A stretch of 64,000 bases of DNA from Sistotremastrum niveocremeum HHB9708 (GCA_001630475.1 KV419446.1:20408-84407), one strand, 5' to 3'; counted from the first letter of the stretch, positions 10,634 to 22,642 are shown. The notes: generated by a model not told the origin, from the letters alone. Made by a program: numbers and translations.

Positions 10634-12390
10634 CCCCGATATCGCCGATCATTGAGGCCTATTGAGGAGTCGTTACGTCGATTTGAGTTCGGGTTTCACG
10701 GCGGAGGTGGTCCCGAAAGCTGATGGTTATGAAGCATGGAGATGAGATGAAAGAGAAGTTGACGATTACGAATATTTGAAGACCGAAGAGAAGAAAGACA
10801 TTGGTTATCATCCATTCATTCATTACCATTACCCATTGATGCATCTGTATTTATGCGCATTTGCAATACCCAATTATTGGCATGATTACCACTGATACAC
10901 ATGAATCTCCTCATACCTGAATCCCCTCCTCTATTCTGTAGAGCAAGTGTTATCGCTTTTTCGGGATCGTGTACAAGCGCCCGTCCTTGACCATACATGA
11001 CATGCCGGGGGTGCTCTTTTCAGGTATCGTGACTTCTCAATGATTTCTTCCGCCACTTTCTGGCACATCTCTGCATGCCTCACGAGCCAGGCTAGTGAGG
11101 GCTCAGCCGACGAGTATCAGGTCATCGAGCATTCAAATCAGATAAAATGGCATCACCATCAAAGAGTCGCGTGGTTGTTCTTCGAATCGAAAGGTTGGGC
11201 CCGGGATTGTGTTCTCACCCAATCAAATTGCGAGCGCTCCGCAGACATTGTCTCTCGTCTCGTTGATAATGATAGAGTGAAAGGTCTCCTCTCAGTAGGT
11301 AGAATAGATCTGGACACATGTCATTGTGGTCTGTGTAGGCGACTCTGGGAGTCTGGGAAACCTAGAAAACCTGAGATTCCGAGGAGGGGACTTGGTGCAA
11401 ACACGCCGCTACGATCAGGTGTTTCGCGCGGCTCAAAGCGGAATCCGTGACAAGCGTGACTGATCGTTTGCTTTCGGCGTCCCCTATCTTCTCTGCCTGA
11501 AAAAAGGAAACGTGAGGGGACAGAGCCTGGGCTGGCCTAAACGAACATCGGCTCCGTAGTTACGCATGTCCCATGAGGGTGTGCCTGGATGATTGGGAGC
11601 GGCGGCCGGGGTGGCGTCAAAGCAAAAATGTAGAAGACAACCTAGAAGGTACGATCCTTCGAAGCGGAGGATCTAAATGCCGCATCAGTCCCTGGTTCTT
11701 CTGCATGGTTGATCGAATATCTGCCGCGTTCAACGAATCAGAAAATTGCCGCTTCTTATCTATCTGCCTCACGGTCTCACCTCACCACTTCTATGACATT
11801 TTGACCCTGAGTCTCTTGATCGAGCAGACCGCGACACCCTCGATTCTCAGCGCTTTCATTAGAAGAACTCCTGTGGCTGTTTCGTGATCCAAACTTTTCG
11901 ATCATGTGGAGCCGGTTACTCGGGCTGACTTTATTCATAGCTCACCCGACAACTCGGATGGTTTCTATTTCCGATCGTATTTCGTCCGTGTGGCGAACAT
12001 TACGCCACTGTGAGCGAGACCCAATATTCCATGTTCGTCGACGCATCCCCATGCACCCAACATTCTTCATCTTATGATATCGATGACAGCCGGGAAGTCG
12101 TTTGTTCAATGTCTGTTGATAGCGAGGTCTCATTGATAATGCCACGGAGCGTGCAAATACACAGGAGTACTACCCTGAGATCAGGACAGAGTTCATCGCA
12201 TCTTCAAGGTCTCTTCAGGAACTCTACTGGCCCCTTTCACGGCATGAACCCTAACGGCAACGATACAGAGAAGTCTCAGTTGCTATCGGTGTATGTTGAC
12301 GGTTGCGTACTCGGCAGTATCCTGATGACTTCTCGGAAGATTTTATGTGGATATAAACGCTTGACTGAGTCGACTCTCCCCGACAGGAAG
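10634..12390. other. Intergenic 1.75 kb, no gene seen
   Basis: Several open frames of 60-140 codons exist on both strands (for example 11040-11450 plus), but none has a recognisable domain, signal peptide or convincing splice partner. An open frame in phase with the P450 extends upstream to 12010 without resembling a P450, and is probably leader or promoter. Confidence 0.45.
12352..12357 (+). promoter_or_regulatory. TATA box for the P450 gene
   Basis: TATAAA lies 34-39 bases upstream of the chosen ATG at 12391. The short spacing supports 12391 as the first ATG rather than an earlier in-frame one. Confidence 0.45.
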
Positions 12391-14355
12391 ATGAACTGGA
12401 CCATTCCAAAATTCTACGGTCGATCTTTCGACGACTATGTCATATACTGCTGTGTGTTCGTACTCACCTGGCTTATACCATGGTGGACACGACGAAGATC
12501 GGTTTCTCTTCCGCCCAATCCTTATGGTCCATCCATTTTTGGCCGTCGTCCAGCTATTCTTGGGGCAAAAAATATTTGGAAACAATACGCGGTCTGGGCC
12601 CAGACGTATGGTAGGTGCTCAGCGATTCTCCAATATTGTCTCTCATCCGAGATTCGAAGGTCCTGTCATATCTTTCAGATCCGGCAAAAGCTTCTTCGTC
12701 ATCCTCAACAATGCCGCCGCAATACACGACCTTCTTCAAACACGTTCAAAGTTGTATTCCGACCGACCCAGTTCTGTCATGTTGCAACTGGTTCAACAAG
12801 ATAGGATCTTCACCCGTCTTAGCTCCCAGGATCCCCACTTTCCAATCTACAGACGAATGGCTCAGGAAGAGATGGGAACGCGGGGAATCTCGCGTCTTTT
12901 GCCGATACTCGACGAAAATATCCCAACACTCCTGAAAAATCTGTTATCGGACGACGAGAATTTCTCCACACACTTGAGAAAGTGAGATTTCCCTAGATTC
13001 AGCGATAATCCATGATACTGATTCTGCTGGGACTTTAGTTGCCAAAGTAGTTCAATTATGAAAGCTATCTATGGGTACAGCGTAAAGTCCGGCGACGATC
13101 ATTTTATCAAGATCGTCGAGCGATGGTGGCTGGTCGTGAACGCCTATCTGCGACCCGGAATTTGGTTGGTTGACTCATATCCCATACGTAAGTTTATGAT
13201 CTCCCGTCTCGGCCTTCATCTTTGCACGACGCTGACAAAACACTTCAAGTCAAATTCCTCCCACGCTGGATGCCAGGTGCCGGCTTCTGGAAATTCGCCT
13301 CGGCAACACGAACGCAAACAAACGAGGCTCTTTCCTCCGCTTTCATTTGGGCGCAAGCAGAGATCAAAGGCGGAAAGGCGTCTCCTTCCTTTGTTTCAAG
13401 GCAGCTGGCACGTCACGTTGACTCAAGCCCCGAGTACACGGAAATCATCAAGCAAGTCACAGGAACTATGTATGTCGCTGGAGTCGATACCGTAAGTGGG
13501 CCAGACAATATCGGCACCTGAAAACTGAGCGCTCATTTCTAGGTTCTTTCGGCTATGCGAACCTTTGTTCTGATGATGGTCCTGAACCCCGACGTACAGC
13601 GACGAGGTCAAGAGGAAATCGATCGGGTCATAGGCTCGGATCGGTTACCTCTAACGTCAGACAGGGGAGACCTCCCATATATCGACGCCTTAGCTAAAGA
13701 AGTTCTCAGATTTCATCCTCCTGGCCCTCTAGGTATGTGATGATAAATTCAGGATCTATGCTCAGGGTTCACTGACTATTCCGATACATGGTCTTTGTAC
13801 CTAGGTCTTGCGCATTCCGTCACAGAAGACGATATCTATAACGGAATGCTTATCCCCAAGGGCTCTATTGTTGTTCCGAATATCTGGTGAATCAAAACCC
13901 AACTCTCGGTGTGCTTCTCACACAGAATCAGGGCGGTTACACACGACAAAACACTCTACCCCAATCCAATGAAGTTCGACCCACTCCGATATTTCAATGT
14001 GCAACTCGAGAAGAAGCAGCTCCAACCCGATCCCCGGAATTATGTGTATGGATTTGGTCGACGTGTCTGCGGAGGTTAGTCTGGTTCCTCTTCTCTTACA
14101 TCATGCACTATGACTAATCGCATCATTGTAGGAATGCTATTCGCCGATGCAGCGGTCTTCACTCAGATAGCTGCGATTCTGTCCATATTCACGATCTCCA
14201 AAGAGATTGACCAATTCGGAAAGGAAATCACACCAATTGTGGATTTCACCGGTGGTATTGTCACTCATCCTGAGGACTTTGTCTGCAAATTTACTGCTAG
14301 ATCACGTGAGGCTGTTGAACTCGTTACAGCGGCTATGGAGAATCGTCAAGGCTGA
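12391..14355 (+). CDS. Cytochrome P450 monooxygenase (fungal microsomal type)
   Basis: Eight exons (12391-12610, 12660-12981, 13039-13187, 13250-13491, 13543-13732, 13805-13886, 13932-14074, 14132-14355) give 523 aa. The N-terminus has one membrane anchor ([18 protein letters not shown]) followed by the basic RRR and a Pro-containing hinge, so an ER membrane enzyme is expected. P450 landmarks in order: I-helix AGVDT (residues 307-311), the ExxR of [13 protein letters not shown] (about 362-366), FDPLRYF in the PERF position, and the haem loop [10 protein letters not shown] with ligand Cys about 447. The second Gly replaces the usual Pro after the Cys, a tolerated variant. It resembles the OrdA/CYP64-like fungal class that oxidises secondary metabolites, but I cannot assign a CYP family or substrate. 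SDR A lies 1 kb downstream on the same strand. Confidence 0.9.
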
Positions 14356-15396
14356 TTGTAATATCTCAAGCCAAGCATTGCAAGGCATGGTAAATAAGTG
14401 TTTTACTCTATGTTTTCGAGTTTTTCCGCTGTTCCGGAGGGTTTCTTGTCTTACGCGGCTATTCGGAATTATATTTTGTGAACGAGCGGGAAGCCCGGTC
14501 CCACAAATTTAATTATAACACTCATGCATTTTTGAGTCGAATTCTGAAGGGTCTAGACTCGTTTACTTCGAAACGGCATTGAATCCGGTTCTCCTGAGGT
14601 TGTGCTACGTGCGAGGTCGGCCTCGTGCGCGCATTATAATAATATGTTATGTTCTTAATGAGATCCGAGCTCTGGCGTCGATCTTGTAATTTAGATTACG
14701 TTTATGAGGGAGTCCCTGAGGAAGATCTGGGGTATGGACCGTGGACCGTGAGTATCTACTCGACGGCTCACTTGTTGTCGGCGCGCCCTGAGGAAGATCT
14801 GGAATAGATTTGCGTGAGAATCTAGTCGCTGGCTCACGCTACCGGAAGACTCGCTTAGAGAAACGAAGCCGAGTTGTCCAACTTGAAGGAAGATAGCAAC
14901 GGGCTCTCAAGACGGCGTCCTATCAGTCAGTAAACGTTACAAAACGATACTCCTCTTCCGTCAGAACGAGAGGGTTTCTGTTGTGCAGAGGCATGATGGT
15001 CTTTGCAGTGCCATACGTTCTAGCTTTTGATTCTAATTCTGAATCGGTTCCAGAAAAAATAAAGAATAAAATCCAGGTACCGGATGCATCGGTTTCGACA
15101 ACCTCATTCTCCATCCGGGAGACTCTGCCGCCCCTCTTCTTGGGTTTCAGGTACGTGCATATCAATTCAATCTTCTCGAAGTTTCGTATCATGTGCACAG
15201 GGGTGTATCAACAGATGGCTTAGGCTCCAACGGCATCTCTGCTTCGTAATCTATTGCGCATAGCATCCATCGAGTGACCGTTACGGCCATAAGTTCCTTT
15301 CGTTGTTCTAATAAGTCCCAAACTCTCATCCAAGTTTCCGTGTTCCTGTCCGTCCTTCCCTACCCATCATCTATCGACCACTTGGTATCTACACTC
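14356..15396. other. Intergenic 1 kb with a two-copy repeat
   Basis: This is the 3' flank of the P450 and upstream region of SDR A. Apart from the imperfect tandem repeat at 14714-14840 I see no gene. Confidence 0.4.
14714..14840 (+). repeat. Two-copy imperfect tandem repeat, period 72
   Basis: The 17-mer CCCTGAGGAAGATCTGG occurs at 14714 and 14786. Each copy is followed by a similar block beginning GTGAG and ending GGCTCAC. The second copy is about 15 bases shorter and diverged, so this is an old duplication. Confidence 0.55.
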
Positions 15397-16598
15397 ATGG
15401 CTTTGTCGAGCTTGAGGAAACTCGGGGGTGTGGCCATGATTAGTGGTAATTCTTCCTTGCTGCTCGCCCCTCTTCACGACTGTTGATGCAAAGTTATCTT
15501 TCCGGTTTAGGGGCTGGAAGCGGAATGGGAAGAGCTTGTGCCATTGTAAGCTTTACTCTACAACTCGAAACATCGTTGTTTGATCCGTCTGATGCAATGG
15601 AAATTTAGAATTTTGCCAGGGCGGGTTGCAAACTCGTCCTTACCGATGTGAATGAGAAAGGGATTGATGCGACCATCTCGGCTACCGGATTAGACAGCGC
15701 AAATGTTCTGAAGGCGGTGTTTGACCTTCGACAGGACGGTGCACTTGAAGAACTGGTTGCATCTATTCCAAAGAGGTTCGGAAGATTGGACTACGCGATG
15801 TACGTCTTATGATCATCAACATGTTTACGGGATCTGATCATGCGATTGGTATATAGTAACGCCGCAGGTATTTGTGGTCGATTTAACCCACTGGTAGATG
15901 AGCCGATTGAACACATCGATGACGTACGGATTTTCTCTTTGTTCTCTCCATCGTTTTTTGAGTGATCATTTTGTACTGATATGGTTATCGAAGGTTTTGG
16001 ATATCAACTTAAGGGCACAAATCGTAGCCAATCGGGCCCAAGTCCAAGCAATGCTCCTCCCAAAGGAACAGTTATCTGCTCGAGTGTACGAGGCTCCTGA
16101 TATGGGCGAAAACGAGAAGAGTAGAAGAATTAATAAAGCCAAGAATTTCAAGGGCTCGATCGTGAACTTTTCCTCTGTCACCGGACTCAAATCATTCGAC
16201 GGAATCGTGGGGTCGTATACAGTCTCAAAACATGGGATGATAGGACTTACTCGCGCAATGGCAACGCAATATGGTCCTGCGGGTATTCGTACAAATGCCG
16301 TTTGTCCAGGGTGCGTCTTTCGTGACTCATTTAGTCATCTGACGTCGTTGACTGAAATATTGAAGGTTTATTTCGACCCCTCTTTTATGGAACGATCTTC
16401 CTGGAGTTGAGGAACATGTCTCCACCGTCCCGGCTGGACGTTTTGGGGACGTTGAAGATGTGGCGGATGTTGTGTCTTTTCTTTGTTCTGAGGAAGCTGC
16501 TTATGTTAACGGGACGACTTGTGAGTTTTTACTTCGTGCCGGAACCAATGGCTCACTCACCTATCACAGTGACGGTGGACGGCGCTTTAACCACTTAA
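15397..16598 (+). CDS. Short-chain dehydrogenase/reductase A (SDR subfamily 1)
   Basis: Seven exons (15397-15445, 15511-15545, 15609-15799, 15857-15923, 15994-16310, 16366-16520, 16570-16598) give 280 aa, a classical SDR. The cofactor loop is SGAGSGMGRA. TDVNE at the end of beta-2 puts an Asp where NAD-preferring SDRs carry theirs, which suggests NAD(H). NAAGI replaces NNAG. The catalytic centre is NFSSVTG with Ser174/175 and YTVSK with Tyr189 and Lys193. The C-terminus is NGTTLTVDGALTT. The last two exons only read in frame after splicing, and the motif DLPGVEEHVSTVPAGRFGDVEDVADVV confirms this. Paralogs B, C, D and E share the exon lengths. It probably oxidises an alcohol or reduces a ketone; the substrate is unknown. 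Confidence 0.9.
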
Positions 16599-17078
16599 AC
16601 GAAGACTGTTTCGACTGGTACGAATGCAAGTACGATCCATTATGGGGATTTCCAGTACGTGTAACATTAGTGTAAAATAAAACTTTTCGAGAGATGAGTG
16701 TCAATTCGCGATGTCAACATCCCATCCGTTTTATTGCTGCAAACTATTGCATCTTCTGATGTATGTATTTTACCGTCCAGTTACGCTTGTGGATTAAAAA
16801 CACATGCTTGAGCTTTCCTCGCCCATCTTGGCGTCTTACAATATTTAAGATCCAGACCACAGCTATTCGTCACGTAACAGTTAGATAGCGGAAGGAGAAA
16901 GCTCATTACATCAAATAAAACCGGCTTTTAACACTCTATGTGTATCTATTGAACATGAGTTGTCTGAATCATAAGTAGACTAGTCAATAATTGAACATGA
17001 TGCGAAGCACTTATAATACGTACGCTTCTCCTTCTCATATTCAGTAGGAAACAACCACGGAAGAGCATTAACTTGGGG
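16599..17078. other. Intergenic, convergent 3' ends
   Basis: AT-rich sequence between the SDR A stop and the end of the BTB gene on the minus strand. No gene seen. Confidence 0.45.
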
Positions 17079-17960
17079 CTACGCCGCCCTCAGTACATCT
17101 TCGGAATGATCGAAGAGATTTGTCCAGGAATCTGGGCATTTGCTGAAACAGCAAGCTTCATCTCTGATATATCTTGCAGAAATATCGACCGTCGGTTGAT
17201 TCCGCAACCTTTCTTCACAAACCTCGAGGAAATTCACCCAAGCTTCGCAAACTCCAGGATCGGCATCTTCGCCATAAGGAACATCAAAAACCCTGCGACA
17301 TTCGCATGCTTCCACGGTGTGAGTGGAAAACTTTGCGAGGATGCCTCGAGCCTTCTCTGCCCTCTTTCTCCGATAAAATAGTATTCGTTCGACGTCGTGT
17401 ATGTCGATGTAGTCGAGCTCTTTCGGATCGGCCTTGAGGTTCGAAAGAACATCAAAGCCCTTTACTAGATCAGGAGAGATCTTCTCTTGGCAACGAAGGA
17501 GACCGTATTTCTTTGAAAGAGCATACGATCTGATAATGTCCTCCTTGAAGAACGAGCTCGCCAAGATCTGCGACTGGATCTCACTCTTAACGAGAGGCAT
17601 ATCGTACTTATCCGCGATATCAAGATAAATCACAGCCAAGTTCCACGTGGAAATCTGGGGTCATCGGGATGGGTAGATATAGATGAGGAGTAAGTCGATA
17701 TAGCTGGCGCACTCGGGGAGATCGACAACGTTGTCGGGTGTGTTATCGCAAGAAGGGATCTGATCCAGGCTCAGCATGTCCCGGAAAACGCCTGAAACAG
17801 ACGACATAATAGATTTGTGAATGAGAAACCTTGTCCCATCCTTGCTGCGGATGGTGAGGTTGGAGTCTGAGAATGAGAATGCATGCCGGATGTTTGCGGA
17901 GGCGGGCGATGAAGTCGATAACTTTGGGCTGGGCAGATGGTCAGGAGTAATATCCATCAT
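17079..17960 (-). pseudogene. BTB/POZ domain protein interrupted by one in-frame TGA
   Basis: One uninterrupted reading frame of 294 codons apart from a single TGA at 17661-17663 (codon 100). The first part encodes AFSFSDSNLTIRSKDGTRFLIHKSIMSSVSGVFRDMLSL and VDLPECASYIDLLLIYIYP, the start of a fungal BTB domain. The second part, ISTWNLAVIYLDIADKYDMP, is the natural continuation of the same domain in the same frame, followed by about 160 aa typical of fungal BTB proteins (ALSKKYGL, DIHDVERILFYRRKRAEK). No GT..AG pair near the stop removes it while keeping the frame; one 58-nt candidate shifts the frame. The rest is undamaged, so this is a very young pseudogene, a sequencing error or a readthrough case. 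Fungal BTB proteins of this type are mostly uncharacterised; some act as Cullin-3 adaptors. Confidence 0.7.
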
Positions 17961-18440
17961 ACTTCTTTTGATCTATCAATATTACCTCCTCACACGAAAG
18001 GGTTCAATGACTCACGAGAATTGACGCGGGAAGACTAGAGGATGTGAACAACACGGTTCTTTGGGTTCGAGGAGTCTATGATCAAGAAAATAGCGCTCAA
18101 TGTCGTTCGCCACTGGTCGAGAGTCGCGAACGAGCACTCACTGGATATCTTGGGTACTTTCGGAATGTGGGGGCAGGAAGAAGGCAATATGGAGACGAAC
18201 ATCATCGCCGAAGCGAATAAAAGTCGTCGAAGACAAGGGCGTCACAAACGTTACTACATGACGATAGGCGCGCTATCTCCGTTAATACCGTGGGCGCCTA
18301 CGAGCTCCCCTGCGCAATTCTGCACTAGACGCCCACGACCGAGCCTTGTCCTGTTCACCATTCTTCATGATAGAATGGCATATGGAAGCACACAGAGACC
18401 GAAAGAACAAACGACAACAAGTTGAGGATAAATTAGACCT
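17961..18440. other. Intergenic, no gene seen
   Basis: Upstream region of the BTB gene and 3' flank of SDR F, both on the minus strand. Open frames are short and featureless. Confidence 0.4.
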
Positions 18441-19803
18441 CTACAACTTGAGATCCTTCAATATCTTCTCAGTAGTCGCCCACAACTCATCCGCCAACAT
18501 ATCATCTTGCGCATACTCGCTCCCAGATGAAATCTTTCCGTAGGGTATCAAATAAGCTCCCCCGAACTTCTCCTTATTCTCTGCAACCTCCTTCGATGCC
18601 GCCGCGAAAGCCGGAGTGATACCGCCTAATTCGGCCGGCTGACAGAATAGGGCAACGATCAGACGAGTGAAGATACGTATATACCAATGCTGAGACTCGG
18701 CACCCTTCATCGTCGAAGCTGTCTTTATGTCTCCCGGATGTACCGATATACAAGTGATTGGAATGGAGGCGGTACGGAGCTCGTTCTGTAATCGCCAGGT
18801 ATGAAGGATTTGAGCCAATTTAGACCATGCTATATACGGGAATTTCAATATTCGGAGAATGTAGAGGTAGTGATAAACATACCGTAGCGTTTGGGTCCCG
18901 CCATCATGCCATCGAAACGTTTATTAAAGGCTTCGACGGTATCAAATCGAGGCCGCTCACTGCCTTCGGCTTTGATGAAAGAATGAGCTCGCGAAGTAAC
19001 CTACGCAGATACATAAGCAACAGTTGACGTCGGAATGGAAGAAAAGACGTACATTGACGATTCGAACGTCTGAATCGGGAAGCAATGCAGTTTCTTTCAG
19101 GAGCGGAAGTAAACTCTTGGTGAAGATATATGGACTCAGATAACTGTTTCGAAGTCAGGAATGGGAGCCGTTAGAAATGGAATAGCGTACTTCGTAACCA
19201 TCATATCGGAAAGCCCGTCTGAAGTCAGCGCGAACGGCGCACTGACGCTGAAATCCAGAGGAATAAGCTTGCGGTATCTGAGGTCCTTACAAGTACCACT
19301 TACATGGCGGCGTTATTAACTGAGGAGTAGGTTTGGTTTGAGTCAGAGTTGATTGAGGATACATCGTGCTATACTCACTGAGAACGTCGAGCCTTCTTTC
19401 CTTCTTTTTGAATTCGTCTGCGGCTTTCTTCGCTAGCCTTGGATCCGCAAGATCCTGTCTAAGCCACGACACCTTCCCGGACTCAACACCTTCAGTTTCA
19501 AGCCGTGTTATAGCAGCAGCCGCACGACTCTCGTTCCTCGCAGCCATGTAAACCTAAGTCTATCGCTTCAGCGCGAGAATGGTGTGGGACGAAAAGAACC
19601 GATACTGACCTTGGCTCCGTGCTTGGACAGTATCTTGATAGTCTCATAGCCAATTCCAGAACTACAAAGTCCGTAGAGTGTCAAATCGGTTCGACTGGTG
19701 AGATGGAAAAGTTGGCTCACTTTCCGCCCGTGACAATGATCACTTTTCCTTTCAAATCAACAAGGTCCAGTCGGGGATTCGTACTAAACGCGCGACCTCC
19801 CGT
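18441..19803 (-). CDS. Retinol-dehydrogenase-like SDR F, apparent ACG start
   Basis: Eight exons (19721-19803, 19610-19661, 19379-19553, 19304-19319, 19191-19247, 19053-19143, 18883-19000, 18441-18829) give 326 aa if translation starts at ACG 19801-19803. Paralog I begins ATG GGG GGT and F reads ACG GGA GGT at the aligned place; the in-frame codons upstream are AAC then TGA, and no ATG is available. The context (A at -3, G at +4) is good. Motifs: VDLKGKVIIVTGGNSGIG (cofactor loop), VYMAARNES, DVLINNAAI, and YAWSK catalytic Tyr/Lys split by intron 7. Exon 4 is a 16-nt microexon. The family is like retinol dehydrogenase and WWOX-type SDRs, using NAD(P) on lipophilic alcohols or ketones. It may be expressed by non-AUG initiation or be newly silenced. 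Confidence 0.8.
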
Positions 19804-20759
19804 GTTTCAATATAGAAAGCTTGAGCTTATGGCAATAGGTGCCCTACGGTCCGATATAGGATGTTGATGCGTTCGTGATTCCAGTTGGAGCCGAGCAATC
19901 CTCAAAGGATTTGTTGCGTGCATGGATGGGGTGCAGTATGAATTAGACACGTCCTTCAATAGTCCTCGATGAAAAAATGTTAGCATAATGAATGTCAAGC
20001 CGACTGGGCTGATGCAGCCCGCCGCCGTCGATGGCGAAGGGAGTGTCACAAAGACGTCACAACAGGTGACTCAAATTTGCTTCCGCCGCTAAGGCCGTGC
20101 CGATTCACTCGGCCGACCCTCATCGGGACCAAAGGCACGAAAAGGCTAGGTCAACTCAAAGACCACCGTACCTGAAAACATTCCGCGATTTACGGTGTAC
20201 CTGACGACTCGGAAGCTCTTCAACCCGGATTATCGATTGACCTGGATCAACTCCAATTTTGAAACACTTCAAACGAATACGCAAGCCTATCAATCCTCAG
20301 GAAACAGCCTCCGCCTGTTCAAACGTCTTTCCCACAGGAGAGAATTTTCCATAGAATCTGGTTTAGCTGACGAGCACTTATGGACGTACTCATTGACTCA
20401 CGGATATGACTGGTGCGTGCCTGGAGACCCTAGAGCTTTGTGGCGTTTATGTTCCTGACCTGACTGACACGTGGCAAGGCACATAGCTTAAATCCTCCTC
20501 GAACGCTCGTTAATTTCTGGATTGGGCCTGGTCCTCGGTTAGGATGGACCCAAAAGGAGCTACACCCCGAAGCATGCCGCAGATTGATCTCTCGTGGTCT
20601 TGTACTTTTCTCAAGTGTTCCTAGCATGTTCTAATTTACGCTCCAGAGCCGCGGGACGCGAATAAGATCATCCAGGTACGCTTCGAGGTTTCGGAACTAT
20701 ATATTCGAGGATCGTTCGGTAGCGTTCAGCTCATGCTCTCCGATGTCCTCGTACCTCGC
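19804..20759. other. Intergenic, divergent promoter region
   Basis: This separates the start of SDR F (minus) from the membrane-protein gene at 20760 (plus). Open frames such as 20195-20458 plus have no recognisable features. No other gene seen. Confidence 0.4.
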
Positions 20760-21048
20760 ATGTCTCTTTCTCATCAAGCACGTGTGGCCATAGGGATTGG
20801 TTTCGGCGTGGGGTTGGGTATACTCCTCTTCTTATTTCTTTTCTGTGAGTCATTCTAGATTTGCTTCGAGATGTTGCTAACGCTCGAAAGATCTTTTATT
20901 CGGGAGACGAGGAGCACATCATGCAGCGGACGATGATGCTCATGAGCTGACTTCAGTTCCTTTCGGTTCCGCCTCAGGGCGAAATCCGGATCCGAATCAT
21001 GCCCCGGTCCGAGGCACGCACCAGTCATTCAGTGAAATCAATGCATGA
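20760..21048 (+). CDS. Small single-pass membrane protein (TM family copy 2)
   Basis: Exons 20760-20844 and 20891-21048 (46-nt intron, phase 1) give 80 aa. It begins MSLSHQARVAIGIGFGVGLG and continues as a strongly hydrophobic segment ILLFLFLFYLLF, then the basic GRRGAHH and a polar tail. The N-terminus is nearly the same as in the protein at 319-704 (MALSHQARLGLGLGIGLG), and the intron again follows the hydrophobic stretch in phase 1. It is too short for most automatic annotation. The function is unknown; a type III-like membrane peptide with a cytosolic tail is inferred from the positive charges after the membrane segment. It is the first of three such genes in a row. Confidence 0.65.
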
Positions 21049-21569
21049 CGGAGACAGTGTGTTGATGAACGGCGGGTAGCACACGGCAAATCTTCGGGAC
21101 ATATTGCCGGTTACGGTAAGTCCCTGAGTCGAACAGTTTCCCGGACGTCGTTACTCATTTGTCGTACAGTTCAGACCTAGATGCTGCTTTACTGTCAGGT
21201 CATGATCTATTCTTCATAGCCATGCACGAAGATGCTGTACCTACGACATTTGCCATGTTGACACGAGGCTGCCCATGCTGTTTCCTCACTCCACGAGTTG
21301 GACTTCATAGGAGTGGAGAACACTCCGCATCTTCATTTGTGGAGGAGGACACGACGTTATCTAGCACTCCTGCCATCGTCATCCTCGCAGTATAGGACCC
21401 AAATCTTGCAACATAGCATACCTATCATATCGTCCCGAATATTTCATAATTCATAATGAAGCGCGCCTAATAAGAACATGGTTGACACGTGTTCGAACCC
21501 TCTTAACTCACGTCGACTCGTCAGCACATCTCTCACTTCCAACGATTCCGCACACTTAGATCCACAGCA
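21049..21569. other. Intergenic between TM-family genes
   Basis: Spacer between membrane-protein genes 2 and 3 on the same strand. The open frame at 21159-21395 has no recognisable motif. Confidence 0.4.
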
Positions 21570-22642
21570 ATGGAACCAATTCAGTCTACGAGTACGAGTA
21601 TATTGTCACTCGACATCGATACAGTCCGTTTTCTCTTCCTACTTCGTAAGTCCATCCTTTCGACCATGATGTAATAAATCGAGCTTAGTCTAATGCATCA
21701 TCAGTCATCATTCTCCTCCCAATCATCTTCATCTATCAATCTCCTCGAGAGAAACCCTTGGAGAAACTCCCGATAAAAGATGAAGCTGAACCACCATCCC
21801 CATCCCCATCATCCGAACCCGGATCCAAATCCAAATCCGAAGACAAGTCCAAACAGCCCGAGACTCTCGAGACTCGCCGACCAGCTTTGCGAGAAGTAAT
21901 GCTCTACAACGCAGCAGCCGACGAGCTTCCAGACGGTCTGTTCGACGACGAACCGATCCCGGAAATTACCGTGACAAAACCTTCAGATCTCTCCCCTGAG
22001 CCAGCACCTTCCATATCACCACCTTCACCACCTCCGCCGCCCTCGATAGACCTCACCCCTGCTATTATTGCCACAGAAACTGCTTCAGAGGTTCCCCTAG
22101 CTGAACCCGAGATCCCCGAGGCAGCCGAAGCGATTATCGCCGAAACAGAAATAATCAGCACAACCACGATCGAAGCCCACAGCACGAAAGTCTCGCCCAT
22201 AGAGGAAGCAGTAGATCTACCAGCTCCCACCGAGCCTACCGCAGAACCGGCTCCCGAACCCACATCAGAAGAGCCCTCCTCTGAGACCGAAATCCCCGAC
22301 GCACTTCTCGCACGCCTCCTCTCAAAACAAACACAACCAGCTCGCACCAGCACTCCTCCTCTCACTACCCTCGAAGTCGAAAGCGCGAAAGCATCCCCCA
22401 TAAAGCCAGCCCTAGAGTTGCCAGGAAACGTCGCGGATCAAAAGTCGCCATCAGATGACGATTCCGATCGCCTCGAGGCTCCTCCGAGTCGTGTCAATGG
22501 GCCTGCTGTGAAAGTTGAGGGTGCAAGTGGGAGATCGGCTAGTCCTACTCCTAGTACTAGTACTGGTAATGACACGAGGCGAGGGGGCAGTAAGAAGGCT
22601 AAGAAGCGCCGTATGAGGTCACGCGGGAGTTCTCCGAAATAG
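21570..22642 (+). CDS. Single-pass membrane protein with long acidic tail (TM family copy 3)
   Basis: Exons 21570-21645 and 21705-22642 (59-nt intron, phase 1) give 337 aa. A short N-terminus (MEPIQSTSTSILSLDIDTV) is followed by the membrane segment RFLFLLLIILLPIIFIY, which is interrupted by the intron at the DNA level. The rest is a low-complexity tail rich in Pro, Glu, Ser and Ala (many EPxSE-like stretches), ending in a strongly basic KKAKKRRMRSRG. I saw no folded domain. The intron position in or just after the hydrophobic helix and its phase match the other three members. Function unknown; the tail could be a tether or an interaction scaffold. Confidence 0.7.

Noticed and set aside
12010-12390. 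Upstream in-frame extension of the P450
   Set aside because: The extra 127 residues show no P450 or targeting feature, and the TATA box at 12352 lies inside it; the ATG at 12391 gives a normal membrane anchor.
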